Numbered from the stretch's first letter, positions 8,221 through 16,538 are shown. The stretch: DNA of 64,000 nt from Candidatus Enterocloster excrementipullorum (GCA_019119575.1 DWWT01000002.1:124001-188000), one strand, 5' to 3'. Notes: generated by a model from the letters alone, not told the origin. Numbers and translations: made by a program.

Positions 8221-9024
8221 TTATACGGTAATACTATCTTTTATCTTCTCAAAAGCGCCTTCCTTGATGCCGGACACGTTCATCACATCTTCTATGGCCT
8301 TAAACCCGCCGTACATTTCCCGGTATCGGATAATAGCGTCGGCGCGGGATTCCCCGATGCCGCTGAGTGTCATGAGTTCCTCACGGCTGGCGGTATTTAG
8401 ATTCACCTTGCCGCCATCCGTCTGCAGTGTGCCTGCGCCCTGTCCGGCAAATCCCCCGCCGGATGCCTGCCCCAGACTTACCGCTGTCCCCTCCGGACCT
8501 GCCCCCTGCTCTCTCCAGAGCCTGGCCTGCTCCCTGTCGGGAACTTCCACCTTCATGCCGTCTTCCACTTTCCGAGCCAGGTTCAGGAAATCCCCGGCCC
8601 CTTCCTCTGTGATACCGCCGGCCGCCTCCAGCGCTTCGTATATCCTGCTTCCTGCCGGAAGCGCGTATACGCCGGGCTGAATGACGCAGCCGCAGACATG
8701 CACATAAACCGATAACGGCTCCGCTGTGTTCTCCTCTGTTCCTTTGCTGCCGGACGCAATCTTTGCTGTTTCTTCGCTGCCTGCCTCTCCGGCCTCCGTC
8801 TCCTCGCTGTCCGTCCCGTTCTCCGCCTGTTCCCTCGTATCGCCCGGAGGATAACTCTCCTCCGGTTTCTCCGACGATTCCGTTTCACGGTCCTCCAGCT
8901 CCAGCCTCACCGGCCCGGAATCCGTTCCGGAGCCATCGCAGCTATAGCATATGCCTGCAGCCAACATGCATATGACCATAAGCAGAATTCTGCACTTTTT
9001 CCAAGATAATCGTATCTTCTTCAA
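8221..9024 (-). CDS. comEA: ComEA-like DNA-binding protein (SLBB + helix-hairpin-helix)
   Basis: A 267-residue exported protein: basic N-terminus and hydrophobic segment (ILLMVICMLAAGICYSC, residues 14-30), an acidic low-complexity linker (residues 35-95), an SLBB domain VYVHVCGCVIQPGVYALPAGSRIYEALEAAGGI, and a C-terminal pair of helix-hairpin-helix motifs starting VNLNTASREELMTLSGIGESRADAIIRYR. ComEA binds incoming double-stranded DNA at the cell surface during competence. The start is TTG at 9024 with GGAGG seven bases upstream. No comEC partner is adjacent; a ComEC-like hydrolase gene lies at 44.1 kb. Confidence 0.88.
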   Translation of the reverse strand: MKKIRLSWKKCRILLMVICMLAAGICYSCDGSGTDSGPVRLELEDRETESSEKPEESYPPGDTREQAENGTDSEETEAGEAGSEETAKIASGSKGTEENTAEPLSVYVHVCGCVIQPGVYALPAGSRIYEALEAAGGITEEGAGDFLNLARKVEDGMKVEVPDREQARLWREQGAGPEGTAVSLGQASGGGFAGQGAGTLQTDGGKVNLNTASREELMTLSGIGESRADAIIRYREMYGGFKAIEDVMNVSGIKEGAFEKIKDSITV

Positions 9025-9177
9025 TCGTATCCCTCCTCACAGGGATACCATCTCAGCCTGATATAACTATTCTATCGGAAACCCATTGCAAATACAAGCA
9101 CTATTTCCATCTTTCTTCGGAGTCTTTCTCCGGAGTACACCTGAAAATTGCAGCAGTCCGGCCAACGCGCATATCGC

Positions 9178-9603
9178 CTACCGCTCAAACACCATAATCC
9201 CCGCGATGGCAATGGCCGCCCCGATCAGCTTATGCCAGGCAAACGGCGCTTTTTCCACCCCGAAAAGGCCAAAGAGCTCTATGAGATAGGCCACAATGAT
9301 CTGGGCAATGACAATCAGCAGAGAGGCCTGAGCCGGCCCGAGGCTTCCCATGCTCCGGATAACCGTATATGTGATAAATGCCCCTATAATGCCTCCCAGC
9401 AGCACATACTTGGGCGTCACCTCCATGAGGCCTGCTATGGGTTCCCGGCCTGTAAACAGCCAAAGAAGCACACAGGCGGCAAACGCAGATACCTGAACCC
9501 ATCCGGCCGCCACCCAGACACTGGTCTGTTTCGTCACCTCCGTATTAAATACTCCCTGAATACTCATCAGCGCGCCGGAGAGCAGCGCAATCAAAATCCC
9601 CAT
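9178..9603 (-). CDS. DMT-type small membrane transporter (YdcZ/DUF606 family)
   Basis: From ATG 9603 the protein is 141 residues, typical for this half-size drug/metabolite transporter family, and starts MGILIALLSGALMSIQGVFNTEVTKQTS. Five hydrophobic helices are visible. A longer frame reaches 9711, but its first 36 residues are not hydrophobic and run into the divergent promoter, so the shorter start with AAAGGA upstream is preferred. The substrate is unknown. The gene is divergent to the YwaF-type gene, sharing a short intergenic region. Confidence 0.8.
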   Translation of the reverse strand: MGILIALLSGALMSIQGVFNTEVTKQTSVWVAAGWVQVSAFAACVLLWLFTGREPIAGLMEVTPKYVLLGGIIGAFITYTVIRSMGSLGPAQASLLIVIAQIIVAYLIELFGLFGVEKAPFAWHKLIGAAIAIAGIMVFER

Positions 9604-9734
9604 TCCGCTTCCATCCTTTCCCATGTAATGTTCCCTCATAGGATTCCCCGGACAAGCGGGCATTATACCCGGCGGTTTCTTGTAAAAATGCTTCGGCAGG
9701 AGTATAATCATCTCAGCACAGGAGGACGCGGCAT

Positions 9735-10520
9735 ATGAAATTTCTGATCATCCATCTTTTAGAAGCATCCGCATGGCCCATGGAAGCTCCCAGCCCCTAC
9801 TCCGCCTTCCACCTCGGTCTGACGGCTGCCGGTATTCTGACAGCCTTCCTTCTGGCGCGCCGCCTCTCCCGTACACAGCGCCCCGTCAAACTCCTCTTTA
9901 TCTGCGGTCTGCTTTTGGCTCTGAGCGAGGTCTATAAGCAGCTGTTCCTATACTATATAGTAAACGGAGGACACTATGACTGGTGGTATTTTCCTTTCCA
10001 GCTCTGCAGCGTCCCCATGTATCTGTGCCTGCTTCTCCCCCTGCTCCAAACCGCCTGGCACGGAAGAATCGCCCGCGCTTTCTATACCTTTTTGCAGGAC
10101 TACGGCCTCCTGGGCGGAGTGATGGCCCTGGCAGAACCCAGCGGTCTAATGCATCCCTACTGGACTCTGACCCTCCACGGCTTTCTCTGGCATTTTGTGC
10201 TCATTTTCCTGGGTCTTTTCTGTTCCATGAGGGGGCTCGGCGGAAAAAGCCGGCGCCGGTTCCTCTCCTCCCTGCCGCTCTTTTTGCTCTGCTGCGTCAT
10301 TGCCACAGCTGTCAACGTGCTGTCCCACCCTTATGGGAATGCGGATATGTTCTATATCAGCCCGTATTATCCCAATGGGCAGGTTATTTTCCACCAGATC
10401 GCCCTGGCCGCAGGTACGCTTCCGGGAAATCTGCTCTACATCCTCTCCATCATCCTGGGAGCTGCCATTCTCCATTGGCTGCTGCGCGCTTCTTCCGCAA
10501 ATAAAGTCAATATTATTTGA
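9735..10520 (+). CDS. YwaF/TMEM164-type integral membrane protein (TIGR02206-like)
   Basis: A 261-residue protein with about seven membrane helices. The diagnostic stretch is GGHYDWWYFPFQLCSVPMYLCLLLPLL in the third helix, matching the YwaF-type family, and TLTLHGFLWHFVLIFLGLF follows. AGGAGG lies just before the ATG at 9735. Members are widespread in Firmicutes without an assigned function. It is not obviously linked to the MATE gene 108 bases downstream. Confidence 0.8.
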   Translation: MKFLIIHLLEASAWPMEAPSPYSAFHLGLTAAGILTAFLLARRLSRTQRPVKLLFICGLLLALSEVYKQLFLYYIVNGGHYDWWYFPFQLCSVPMYLCLLLPLLQTAWHGRIARAFYTFLQDYGLLGGVMALAEPSGLMHPYWTLTLHGFLWHFVLIFLGLFCSMRGLGGKSRRRFLSSLPLFLLCCVIATAVNVLSHPYGNADMFYISPYYPNGQVIFHQIALAAGTLPGNLLYILSIILGAAILHWLLRASSANKVNII

Positions 10521-10628
10521 AAACCATCTGAATTTAGCGCAAAATATTGTAAGATTTTTTCAATCTTTCCTTCTATAATAGAGCATATAAAATACGGCAG
10601 ATACAGCCGGACAGGAAAGGAAACAGCT

Positions 10629-12101
10629 ATGACTCCCCAGGAAACCGCGCAAGTCTCCTCCCCATACGCCCAATCCCCCGAACAAAAAAAGGCTGCCCAG
10701 CAGCAGCCCCAAGCCTCCCTCACCCAAAAAGACGAGGCGTTTCGGGAATTTGTCCGGACCGGGAACATGTGGAGGGTTGTATTCTACGTATGTGTTCCCC
10801 TGGCCCTGTATCAGAGCCTGAACCAGCTCTTCAAAATATTTGATTCTATGATGGCATCCCATATCGGAGCATCCTCCGTATCGGCCGTGGCCTACCTCTC
10901 CCAGATTAATCTGATGCTCTCATCCCTGGGCGGCGGTCTGGCCGTAGGCGCCAGCATCAAGATCAGCGAGGCCTACGGGGCCGGGGATTTTCTCCTGGTA
11001 AAGCGAAGGGTGAGTTCCCTTTTCGCCCTCTGCGGCATTTTGGGCGGCGGCCTTCTCCTTCTGCTCATTCCCACTGCTCCCCAGTTTCTGCGCCTTGCCC
11101 GGACGCCTGAGGAATTTATTGCAGAAGGCACCCAGTATTTCATTCTGGATCTCATCGGCATTGTGCTGAACTTTTTCAACAGCGTCTACATCGCCATTGA
11201 GCGGGCCAGAGGAAATTCCCGGCGCATCCTTTACCTGAATATCGGTGTGATCCTGACAAAGCTTGGCCTCACAGCCCTCTTTGTCTACGTGCTGGACAGC
11301 GGCATCAACATGATCGCAGCCGCCACCATTCTCTCCCAGTCTCTGCTCCTTGCCGCGGCCTGCTGGAATTTAAGCCGGAAGGGAAATGCATTCAGCTTTT
11401 CGCTGCGCGCAATCTCCCTGAAACGCCGGGTGATCCGCCCCATGCTCCTTTTGTCCTTCCCCGTTATCATCGAGAAAATGGCATTCTCCTTCGGCAAGGT
11501 TGTCATCAACTCTATGAGCACCGTATACAGCGCCCTCACGGTGGGAGCCCTCGGCATCTCCAACAATCTGGGCGGAATTGCCACCAATCCTCAGAACGGC
11601 TTTCAGGAGGGCGGCTCCGCCATCATCAGCCAGTGCCTGGGAGCCGGGGAGACGGAGCGCGCGCTCAAAGCGTTCCGCTGCATCCTCATTGTCTGCCTGG
11701 GCATCGGGGCCTTCTTCATGACCCTCACCCTGCTCTTTCTGGATTCCATCAGCGGTCTCTTTGCCGGAGGGAACCCAGCCTTCCAGGAAATGATCTGTTC
11801 CATCTACCGCATGGAAGCACTGGGTGCCATCCCTCTGGGAGCAAATGCAGCCGTTATGGCCCTTCTCTACGGCTTTGGGAAGACAAAAGTCACGCTTCTG
11901 ATCAACTTCAGCCGTGTTTTTGTCTTCCGCATCCCTGTTCTGTGGGCCCTGCAGACATTTACCACCCTGGGGGATGTGAGCCTGGGAATCGTCATGGCCG
12001 TGAGCAATATATCCACGGGCCTTATGGCCCTCGCAATCGGCTGGAGCACGATCCGGCAGATCCGCGCGCAGCAAAAAACGCTCAATACTTCCCCTGTTTA
12101 A
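10629..12101 (+). CDS. MATE family efflux transporter
   Basis: This 490-residue protein has twelve predicted membrane helices in two MatE repeats, beginning FYVCVPLALYQSLNQLFKIFDSMMASHIGASSVSAVAYLSQIN after an unusual hydrophilic 40-residue N-terminal tail rich in Q, P and A. MATE proteins export cationic drugs or metabolites using Na+ or H+ gradients. AGGAAAGGAAAC precedes the ATG. The last 20 bases overlap the 3' end of the convergent DUF5662 gene. Substrate unknown; one of four MATE genes in the window. Confidence 0.92.
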   Translation: MTPQETAQVSSPYAQSPEQKKAAQQQPQASLTQKDEAFREFVRTGNMWRVVFYVCVPLALYQSLNQLFKIFDSMMASHIGASSVSAVAYLSQINLMLSSLGGGLAVGASIKISEAYGAGDFLLVKRRVSSLFALCGILGGGLLLLLIPTAPQFLRLARTPEEFIAEGTQYFILDLIGIVLNFFNSVYIAIERARGNSRRILYLNIGVILTKLGLTALFVYVLDSGINMIAAATILSQSLLLAAACWNLSRKGNAFSFSLRAISLKRRVIRPMLLLSFPVIIEKMAFSFGKVVINSMSTVYSALTVGALGISNNLGGIATNPQNGFQEGGSAIISQCLGAGETERALKAFRCILIVCLGIGAFFMTLTLLFLDSISGLFAGGNPAFQEMICSIYRMEALGAIPLGANAAVMALLYGFGKTKVTLLINFSRVFVFRIPVLWALQTFTTLGDVSLGIVMAVSNISTGLMALAIGWSTIRQIRAQQKTLNTSPV

Positions 12102-12627
12102 GGAGTCTGCGCAGATATGCGTAAGCAGCTTCCTCTCCTTGATCCCGGAGAATGATAAGCACCTTTTCCAGCAGAGCCCGCGTCCGGGGATGAATGGTTA
12201 TGTATTTTCTCGTCCGCTCATAATACTCCCAGGGGGCCGCGCTGGTGTAATCCTTTCCCCTGTAGACCTCGCAGGCCGCAATCCGGTCGCACACCATCTC
12301 CGCCACGTAGCGCAGAGGCATTTTATTCCCCACCAGCCCCTCTTCCTTGTTCTTGGACACATCTATCCAATACTCAAAATGATGCTTATTTCTTCCCTTA
12401 TGGTGCAGCCACGCCTTGGAAAATCCCAGAGTTTCCCGCTCCGCCGCGTTGGGGCTTCTGTCCCCCTGGTAAAAGCGGACACCGGTCCAGAATTCTTCGG
12501 GGCTGTATTTAGAAAGATCATGGGTCAAGCCCTGCCAATACAGGCCGATTTTAAAGCAATGTTTCCGCACAAGATTCCTGTGTTTTGTAATTGTCCGGAA
12601 ATGTCTCCAAACATTGATTAATTTCAT
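12082..12627 (-). CDS. DUF5662 family protein
   Basis: A 181-residue soluble protein with the family pattern RHFRTITKHRNLVRKHCFKIGLYWQGLTHDLSKYSPEEFW at the N-terminus, including conserved His-Asp pairs (THDLSKYS), and GFSKAWLHHKGRNKHHFEYWID near residue 70. The repeated His/Asp residues resemble an HD-type metal site, but no activity is known. Such genes are common in gut Firmicutes and their phages. It converges on the MATE gene and overlaps it by 20 bases. Confidence 0.85.
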   Translation of the reverse strand: MKLINVWRHFRTITKHRNLVRKHCFKIGLYWQGLTHDLSKYSPEEFWTGVRFYQGDRSPNAAERETLGFSKAWLHHKGRNKHHFEYWIDVSKNKEEGLVGNKMPLRYVAEMVCDRIAACEVYRGKDYTSAAPWEYYERTRKYITIHPRTRALLEKVLIILRDQGEEAAYAYLRRLLKQGKY

Positions 12628-12657
12628 TTCCCATATCCTCTTTTCTGCCGAAAATGT

Positions 12658-12686
12658 TTGACACCTCTGAACATTTGTGATATTCT
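12658..12686 (+). promoter_or_regulatory. Cold shock gene promoter
   Basis: TTGACA (12658-12663), a 17-base spacer and TATTCT (12681-12686). It predicts a leader of about 55 bases before the cold shock ATG. Confidence 0.75.
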
Positions 12687-12747
12687 TATGGCAGTTGCGA
12701 AATAACTCGCAGCGCTACATTTTTTATTATTTTTTGGAGGTATCACA

Positions 12748-12945
12748 ATGAAAGGTACAGTTAAGTGGTTCAACAACCAGAAAGGTTACGGATTCATCTG
12801 CGACGAGCAGGGCAACGATGTATTCGTACACTACTCCGGTCTGAACATGGAAGGCTTCAAGTCCTTGGATGAGGGCGCTGAGGTTGAGTTCGACGTAGTA
12901 AACGGAGCAAAGGGACCGCAGGCCACCAACGTGACCAAATTATAA
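12748..12945 (+). CDS. Cold shock protein (CspA family)
   Basis: A 65-residue OB-fold RNA chaperone. The two RNA-binding motifs are KGYGFI (residues 13-18) and VFVHYSGL (26-33), and the family start [16 protein letters not shown] is intact. A GGAGG site lies 9 bases before the ATG. It is monocistronic, with its own promoter and a terminator at 13039-13060. Such proteins melt RNA structures and are usually induced by cold or present at high level during growth. Confidence 0.97.
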   Translation: MKGTVKWFNNQKGYGFICDEQGNDVFVHYSGLNMEGFKSLDEGAEVEFDVVNGAKGPQATNVTKL

Positions 12946-13038
12946 TCAATGAACAGACAGCGTACCTTTTTCAAACATATATCAGCTCTTGATAGACGTT
13001 GAATTAAGTCATACGTGAATTTCAAATGATTACAAGTA

Positions 13039-13064
13039 AGAGCCAGCCGCAACTGGCTCTTTTT
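13039..13064 (+). terminator. Cold shock gene terminator
   Basis: AGAGCCAG (13039-13046) and CTGGCTCT (13053-13060) pair around a 6-base loop and are followed by TTTTTG. Confidence 0.85.
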
Positions 13065-13065
13065 G

Positions 13066-13179
13066 TTGTTATGAGCACTTAGCGCCTGTCCTTTGGGCGC
13101 TTACGTGCGATACATACAGAGTGCTTGGCGAGGTCTTTTCGAGCCTAGCTCTCTGTATTGTTATGAGCACTTAGCGCCT
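13066..13179. repeat. Structured intergenic repeat with 22-bp direct ends
   Basis: A 22-base sequence starting TTGTTATGAGCACTTAGC occurs at 13066-13087 and again, identically, at 13158-13179. Between them are two inverted repeats: GCAC..AGCGCC / GGCGCT..GTGC (about 13075-13113) and ATACAGAG / CTCTGTAT flanking a further arm (about 13117-13158). The second copy overlaps the last two codons and stop of hslO. Confidence 0.65.
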
Positions 13180-14055
13180 CACCGCCTGCTCCAAAAGTCC
13201 CTGCAGCTCTTCCACATCGAAAGTATAGCTCCTTCCGCAGAAATCACAGTTCACCTCCACGGGCTCCCCGTCCCGGATCATTCCGTCAAGCTCCTTTTTT
13301 CCGAGACTGATCAGCGCTCTCGCCACCCGGCTCTTACTGCAGTTGCAGAAAAACCGGGCCGGATTCCTGTCATTGATCTCCAGGCCGAAATCCCCCAGAA
13401 TATACTGCAGAATCGTCTCCGGCGTATTTCCCACATCCATAAGAGCGGTAACAGAAGTTACCTCCTGAAGCTTTCTCTCCAATCCGCCTACGACCTCATC
13501 CGAGGCGCCGGGCATGAGCTGGAGGATAAATCCTCCGGCCTGGCGCACCGTATTGTCCTTATTCATCAGAACGCCCAGGGCTACGGAGGACGGCGTCTGC
13601 TCCGATGTAGCATAATAATAGGTCAGATCCTCCGCGATCTCCCCGGTGACCAGGATCGTCTGGCCCACATAGGGCTCCTTAAGGCCAATATCCCGGATCA
13701 CGCTGAGAACCCCGACCCCCAGGGCACCGCCCACGTCCAGCTTTCCTTTTTCATTGGGCGGCAGCATGACGGAGGGGTTGAAGGCATATCCCTTTACATT
13801 TCCATGGGAATCTGCCGTAACCGTCAGCCCCCCGATGGGGCCGTCTCCCTGAATCTTGATTGTCAGGAGATCCTTCTCCCCCTTCATATCGTATCCCATC
13901 ATCGCTCCGGCAGTCAAAAGGCGTCCCAGAGCCGCAGTGGCCACCGGGCTGGTATTGTGAGCCTTTCTTGCCTCCTCCACCAAATCCCTGGTGGTCGCCG
14001 CAAATGCCCGGATCTGTCCCTGGGCCGCTGTGGCCCGGATCACATAATCAGCCAT
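13171..14055 (-). CDS. hslO: Redox-regulated chaperone Hsp33
   Basis: The 294-residue protein is full length for Hsp33, a holdase activated by oxidation. The N-terminal domain (DYVIRATAAQGQIRAFAATTRDLVEEARKAH) is followed by the C-terminal zinc switch: a CNC pair in ARFFCNCSKSRV and a C-x-x-C pair in NCDFCGRSYTF. All four zinc ligands are present. It starts 3 bases after the methyltransferase stop, so the two are co-transcribed. The 3' end lies in the direct repeat described at 13066-13179. Confidence 0.96.
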   Translation of the reverse strand: MADYVIRATAAQGQIRAFAATTRDLVEEARKAHNTSPVATAALGRLLTAGAMMGYDMKGEKDLLTIKIQGDGPIGGLTVTADSHGNVKGYAFNPSVMLPPNEKGKLDVGGALGVGVLSVIRDIGLKEPYVGQTILVTGEIAEDLTYYYATSEQTPSSVALGVLMNKDNTVRQAGGFILQLMPGASDEVVGGLERKLQEVTSVTALMDVGNTPETILQYILGDFGLEINDRNPARFFCNCSKSRVARALISLGKKELDGMIRDGEPVEVNCDFCGRSYTFDVEELQGLLEQAVRR

Positions 14056-14058
14056 CGT

Positions 14059-14823
14059 TCATCCATTCCTTTCTGTCTTTCCCTTTTCCCGGAATACCAT
14101 GTACATCCGCTCGCTGTCCGGCTTTACGGGATCCCTGGAAAATGCGTCCCAGCAGGCCTCAAACTCCATTCCCGCCTCCGCGGCCGCGCGCCGCACCTCT
14201 GCGGGGCTGTAGGCCCGCTGGTAATGCGTCTCCTGAAACCTCCTGAAAAGCTTCCCCTCCCTCACAAAGAGCGTCAGATCATATTCATTGATATGATCCT
14301 CGGGAGAATACTCATTGTACCAGATAAAGCTCCCATCCTCCCGGTCCTCCGCAAATGTCCGGCTGCCCATAAGCGCCTCATACTTATATTCCGTATTCAA
14401 ATCAAAAATAAAAATTCCTCCGGGATCCAGGTAATTGTTCACCAGGCGGAACACCTGAACCAAATCCGCATAATCCAGTATATAATTCATGGAATCGCAG
14501 ATGCTCACCACCGCACGGACCGTGCCGTAAAGCTCAAACTCCCGCATATCCTGGAGCAGATACAAAATATCCAGACCGGAACGTCCCCGTTTGTCCATGG
14601 CAATCTCCAGCATGTCCTCCGAGCTGTCGACGCCAATCATATCATATCCGGCCCGGGCCAGGCATTCCGTAAGGCTCCCCGTACCGCAGCCCAGATCCAG
14701 AACCAGCCCGCTGCCGATTCCGTATTCCGTTAATATTCCTCTTACATACGCCGCCCATTCCTCATAGGGTACATTGTCCATAAACAGGTCATATACCTGG
14801 GCAAAGCTGGTATAGGCATCCAT
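14059..14823 (-). CDS. Class I SAM-dependent methyltransferase
   Basis: Using ATG 14823 (GGGGAG 8 bases upstream; ATG 14826 also possible) the protein is 254 residues starting MDAYTSFAQVYDLFMDN. The SAM-binding motif I is VLDLGCGTGSLTE, followed by the acidic residue in MIGVDSSEDMLEIA and motif II/III segments around ICDSMNYIL. A substrate is not evident; the family includes small-molecule and tRNA methyltransferases. It is the first gene of a pair with hslO. A terminator from the upstream SEC-C gene separates them. Confidence 0.88.
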   Translation of the reverse strand: MDAYTSFAQVYDLFMDNVPYEEWAAYVRGILTEYGIGSGLVLDLGCGTGSLTECLARAGYDMIGVDSSEDMLEIAMDKRGRSGLDILYLLQDMREFELYGTVRAVVSICDSMNYILDYADLVQVFRLVNNYLDPGGIFIFDLNTEYKYEALMGSRTFAEDREDGSFIWYNEYSPEDHINEYDLTLFVREGKLFRRFQETHYQRAYSPAEVRRAAAEAGMEFEACWDAFSRDPVKPDSERMYMVFREKGKTERNG

Positions 14824-14858
14824 CATTCCGTCTCCCCTGTAATTTTTCCGGAGCATCT

Positions 14859-14897
14859 AAAAAAGGATGGCGCCGGCTGTTTTCGCAAGCGCCATCC
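14859..14897 (-). terminator. Terminator of the SEC-C protein gene
   Basis: GGATGGCGC (14865-14873) pairs with GCGCCATCC (14889-14897); the leftward transcript continues into TTTTTT (14859-14864). Confidence 0.85.
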
Positions 14898-14936
14898 CCC
14901 AAAACCGATACTGCCGCTCATTCGCGCAGACTTTAA

Positions 14937-15446
14937 TTATGCATTCTTTCCGCAGCACTTCTTATACTTTTTGCCGCTTCCGCACGGACAGGGATCATTG
15001 GGGAATATCTTCTTTCCCTTGCGGATTGTTCCGGATGCCTTCTGCGCCTTATAAAGCTCCTTGCGCTTCTCAGGCGTCAGGATGCTGTCCCACTGGGGAA
15101 GTTCATACAGCCACTTTGCTTTTGCCTCCACCATGTTGTAATACAGCTTCTCCGGGTCAATCTCGATCTTAACCTCGGTGTCCTCCTCCATGGTATCAAT
15201 GGGGTTCTCGTATCCCTTAAGGCTCTCATTAATTCCATCCAGGAAACCGGTCATGATGAGAATCTCCGTATTATACTTCTCAGCCAGCTCCTTCACAGTC
15301 CCTGTGATTACCTGGGTGGGATCCGAAAGGATCTGCTCATAGATTCCCTTCTCAATCTGGAAATATCCGGACCACAGTTCCTCTTTCTTTTTATCATTCA
15401 GGCCGTCCCCGTACGCCAGATTTCTCCATGTCTCCAACAATGCCAT
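14937..15446 (-). CDS. SEC-C zinc-motif protein
   Basis: A 169-residue soluble protein, largely alpha-helical and acidic, ending in the SEC-C metal-binding motif [22 protein letters not shown], whose C-P-C...C-C ligands bind one zinc. The same motif ends SecA and binds SecB or ribosomal partners, but here it is fused to an unrelated helical domain ([21 protein letters not shown]). Function unknown. It is monocistronic with its own terminator. Confidence 0.85.
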   Translation of the reverse strand: MALLETWRNLAYGDGLNDKKKEELWSGYFQIEKGIYEQILSDPTQVITGTVKELAEKYNTEILIMTGFLDGINESLKGYENPIDTMEEDTEVKIEIDPEKLYYNMVEAKAKWLYELPQWDSILTPEKRKELYKAQKASGTIRKGKKIFPNDPCPCGSGKKYKKCCGKNA

Positions 15447-15663
15447 AGCAAAACCATCCTTCTATCTATAATATCGTGTGGGCATCCGGCGCTTAGAGCC
15501 CCTTTTTTTAAAGGCTGTCCCCGCCTGCCCGCCATAGACCATAGTATATAACAAAATACCGGATTTTTCAAATCCTATTTCGTATTTTTTGCACGCATCT
15601 GCAAATACTACATATCAGTTCAGCGCGCTGCTGAACGACAGCAAGCAAAAGGAGGTATTTTTC

Positions 15664-15834
15664 ATGAAATTCGGCAATACAAACGAATCCATTCAGTGTT
15701 CCATCAAAAACTGCGCCCACCATGCGGGAAGCGCCGACTACTGCACCCTGGACACCATCCGCATCGGCACCCACGAGGTCAATCCGACGAAGAAAGAATG
15801 TACGGACTGTGAGTCCTTTGTGAACAAGGCCTGA
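15664..15834 (+). CDS. DUF1540 small cysteine-rich protein
   Basis: A 56-residue protein starting at ATG 15664, with AAAGGAGG 9 bases upstream. It has the DUF1540 cysteine pattern: C-x4-C in SIQCSIKNCAHHAG, then YCTLDTIRIGTHE and ECTDCESF. The Cys arrangement suggests one bound metal. DUF1540 proteins are abundant in spore-forming Clostridia; the function is unknown. Monocistronic with a strong terminator. Confidence 0.9.
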   Translation: MKFGNTNESIQCSIKNCAHHAGSADYCTLDTIRIGTHEVNPTKKECTDCESFVNKA

Positions 15835-15838
15835 GCAA

Positions 15839-15876
15839 AGAGGGACGCGCCTGGCAGCGGGCGCGCTCCCTCTTTT
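15839..15876 (+). terminator. Terminator of the DUF1540 gene
   Basis: AGAGGGA-c-GCGCC pairs with GGCGCG-c-TCCCTCT (to 15872) around a short loop, then TTTTC. Confidence 0.8.
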
Positions 15877-15963
15877 CATCGTCCGGAGCTGTGTTGTCCT
15901 GGACCGCGCCTTTTTCTACCAATTCAGTCCCCATTCATTCTTCCCGGTTTTAAAAAATTTCTC

Positions 15964-15991
15964 TTGTAATTTTTCCCAACCGTGGTATAAT
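15964..15991 (+). promoter_or_regulatory. tRNA-Ala promoter
   Basis: TTGTAA (15964-15969), 16-base spacer, TATAAT (15986-15991), ending 35 bases before the tRNA. Confidence 0.65.
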
Positions 15992-16026
15992 GTCTATTGT
16001 GACTGACAAGCGTTACATAGAAACAT

Positions 16027-16099
16027 GGGGACATAGCTCAGCTGGGAGAGCGTTGCGTTCGCAACGCAAAGGTCGCGGGTTCGAATCCCGTTGTCTCCA
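16027..16099 (+). tRNA. tRNA-Ala (anticodon CGC)
   Basis: The sequence folds as a 73-base tRNA: acceptor GGGGACA/TGTCTCC, D arm GCTC..GAGC, anticodon stem TTGCG/CGCAA with loop TTCGCAA (anticodon CGC), T arm CGGG TTCGAAT CCCG. The G3-U70 wobble pair, the main alanine identity element, is present. CCA is not encoded (the next bases are GGAGG). The acceptor and D arm are nearly the same as those of the tRNA-Val at 16577. Confidence 0.95.
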
Positions 16100-16105
16100 G
16101 GAGGA

Positions 16106-16147
16106 AATCTCGTGTCTGCCGTATAACCGGCGGATGCGGGATTTTTT
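16106..16147 (+). terminator. tRNA-Ala terminator
   Basis: A 16-bp stem with several G-U pairs (16106-16121 with 16128-16143) is followed by a T run. Confidence 0.75.
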
Positions 16148-16189
16148 ATTTCCGAGAGCGGAGGCCAGACGGATACGGCCGGACGAATC

Positions 16190-16228
16190 CGCGGCGGGAA
16201 AGCATTGCAAAATCTTCCGCCGCGTTTT
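16190..16228 (+). terminator. Second hairpin terminator after tRNA-Ala
   Basis: CGCGGCGGGAA (16190-16200) pairs with TTCCGCCGCG (16215-16224) with one bulged G, then TTTT. Confidence 0.6.
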
Positions 16229-16237
16229 ATAATAAAC

Positions 16238-16339
16238 GTGTCTCCAGTTCCGGGAGGAGTGCGGCCCATGGCTGTATCGGAGGTGTCCGGTCTCACACTG
16301 ATTATCCCGGGAACACGCTCCGGCTGGAGACATTTTTTG
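16238..16339 (+). other. Large terminator-like hairpin of unknown purpose
   Basis: GTGTCTCCAG (16238-16247) pairs with CTGGAGACAT (16324-16333), and an inner TTCC-GGGA/TCCCGGGAA helix is offset by an 11-base bulge. TTTTTTGTTT follows directly. The outer arm copies the tRNA acceptor 3' strand sequence GTCTCCAG and the GGAGACAT start of the following tRNA, so it may derive from tRNA-flanking DNA. Confidence 0.5.
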
Positions 16340-16402
16340 TTTCGTTTTTTCCTCTGCTTTTCGTAAGAATTATTACATTTCATTACATTTCCCTGACTTC
16401 CA

Positions 16403-16431
16403 TTGACCTTCGAGCAACTTCATGGTATATT
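16403..16431 (+). promoter_or_regulatory. Promoter of a candidate small RNA
   Basis: TTGACC (16403-16408), 17-base spacer, TATATT (16426-16431). No coding region follows; the predicted start near 16438 leads into a compact foldable sequence. Confidence 0.55.
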
Positions 16432-16437
16432 TTAAAC

Positions 16438-16520
16438 AGGTCAGAGATGACGCTGGTCCGGCAAGGTTCACTACCTAAAGCCGAGCCGGACCTACCCCCC
16501 AAAGATTTCGGTTTTTCTTA
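16438..16520 (+). ncRNA. Candidate small structured RNA between two tRNA genes
   Basis: Downstream of a good promoter the sequence can fold as GTCA-GAGA-TGAC, then an 8-bp stem GGTCCGGC / GCCGGACC enclosing AGGT-tcact-ACCT, then a C-rich single strand, a weak hairpin and TTTTTCTT. It is about 80 bases long with no start codon in a ribosome-site context. I do not recognise a known RNA class. It could also be a leader of the tRNA-Val transcript, but that gene has its own promoter. Confidence 0.4.
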
Positions 16521-16538
16521 ATTTTCTGAATTTTTTAG

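Noticed and set aside
13093-14733. Long rightward open frame of about 546 codons
   Set aside because: It is antisense to hslO and the methyltransferase gene, has no ribosome site and has a composition typical of reverse-strand shadows.
15990-16383. Short open frames across the tRNA-Ala gene on both strands
   Set aside because: They read through the tRNA and terminators; the tRNA fold is unambiguous.
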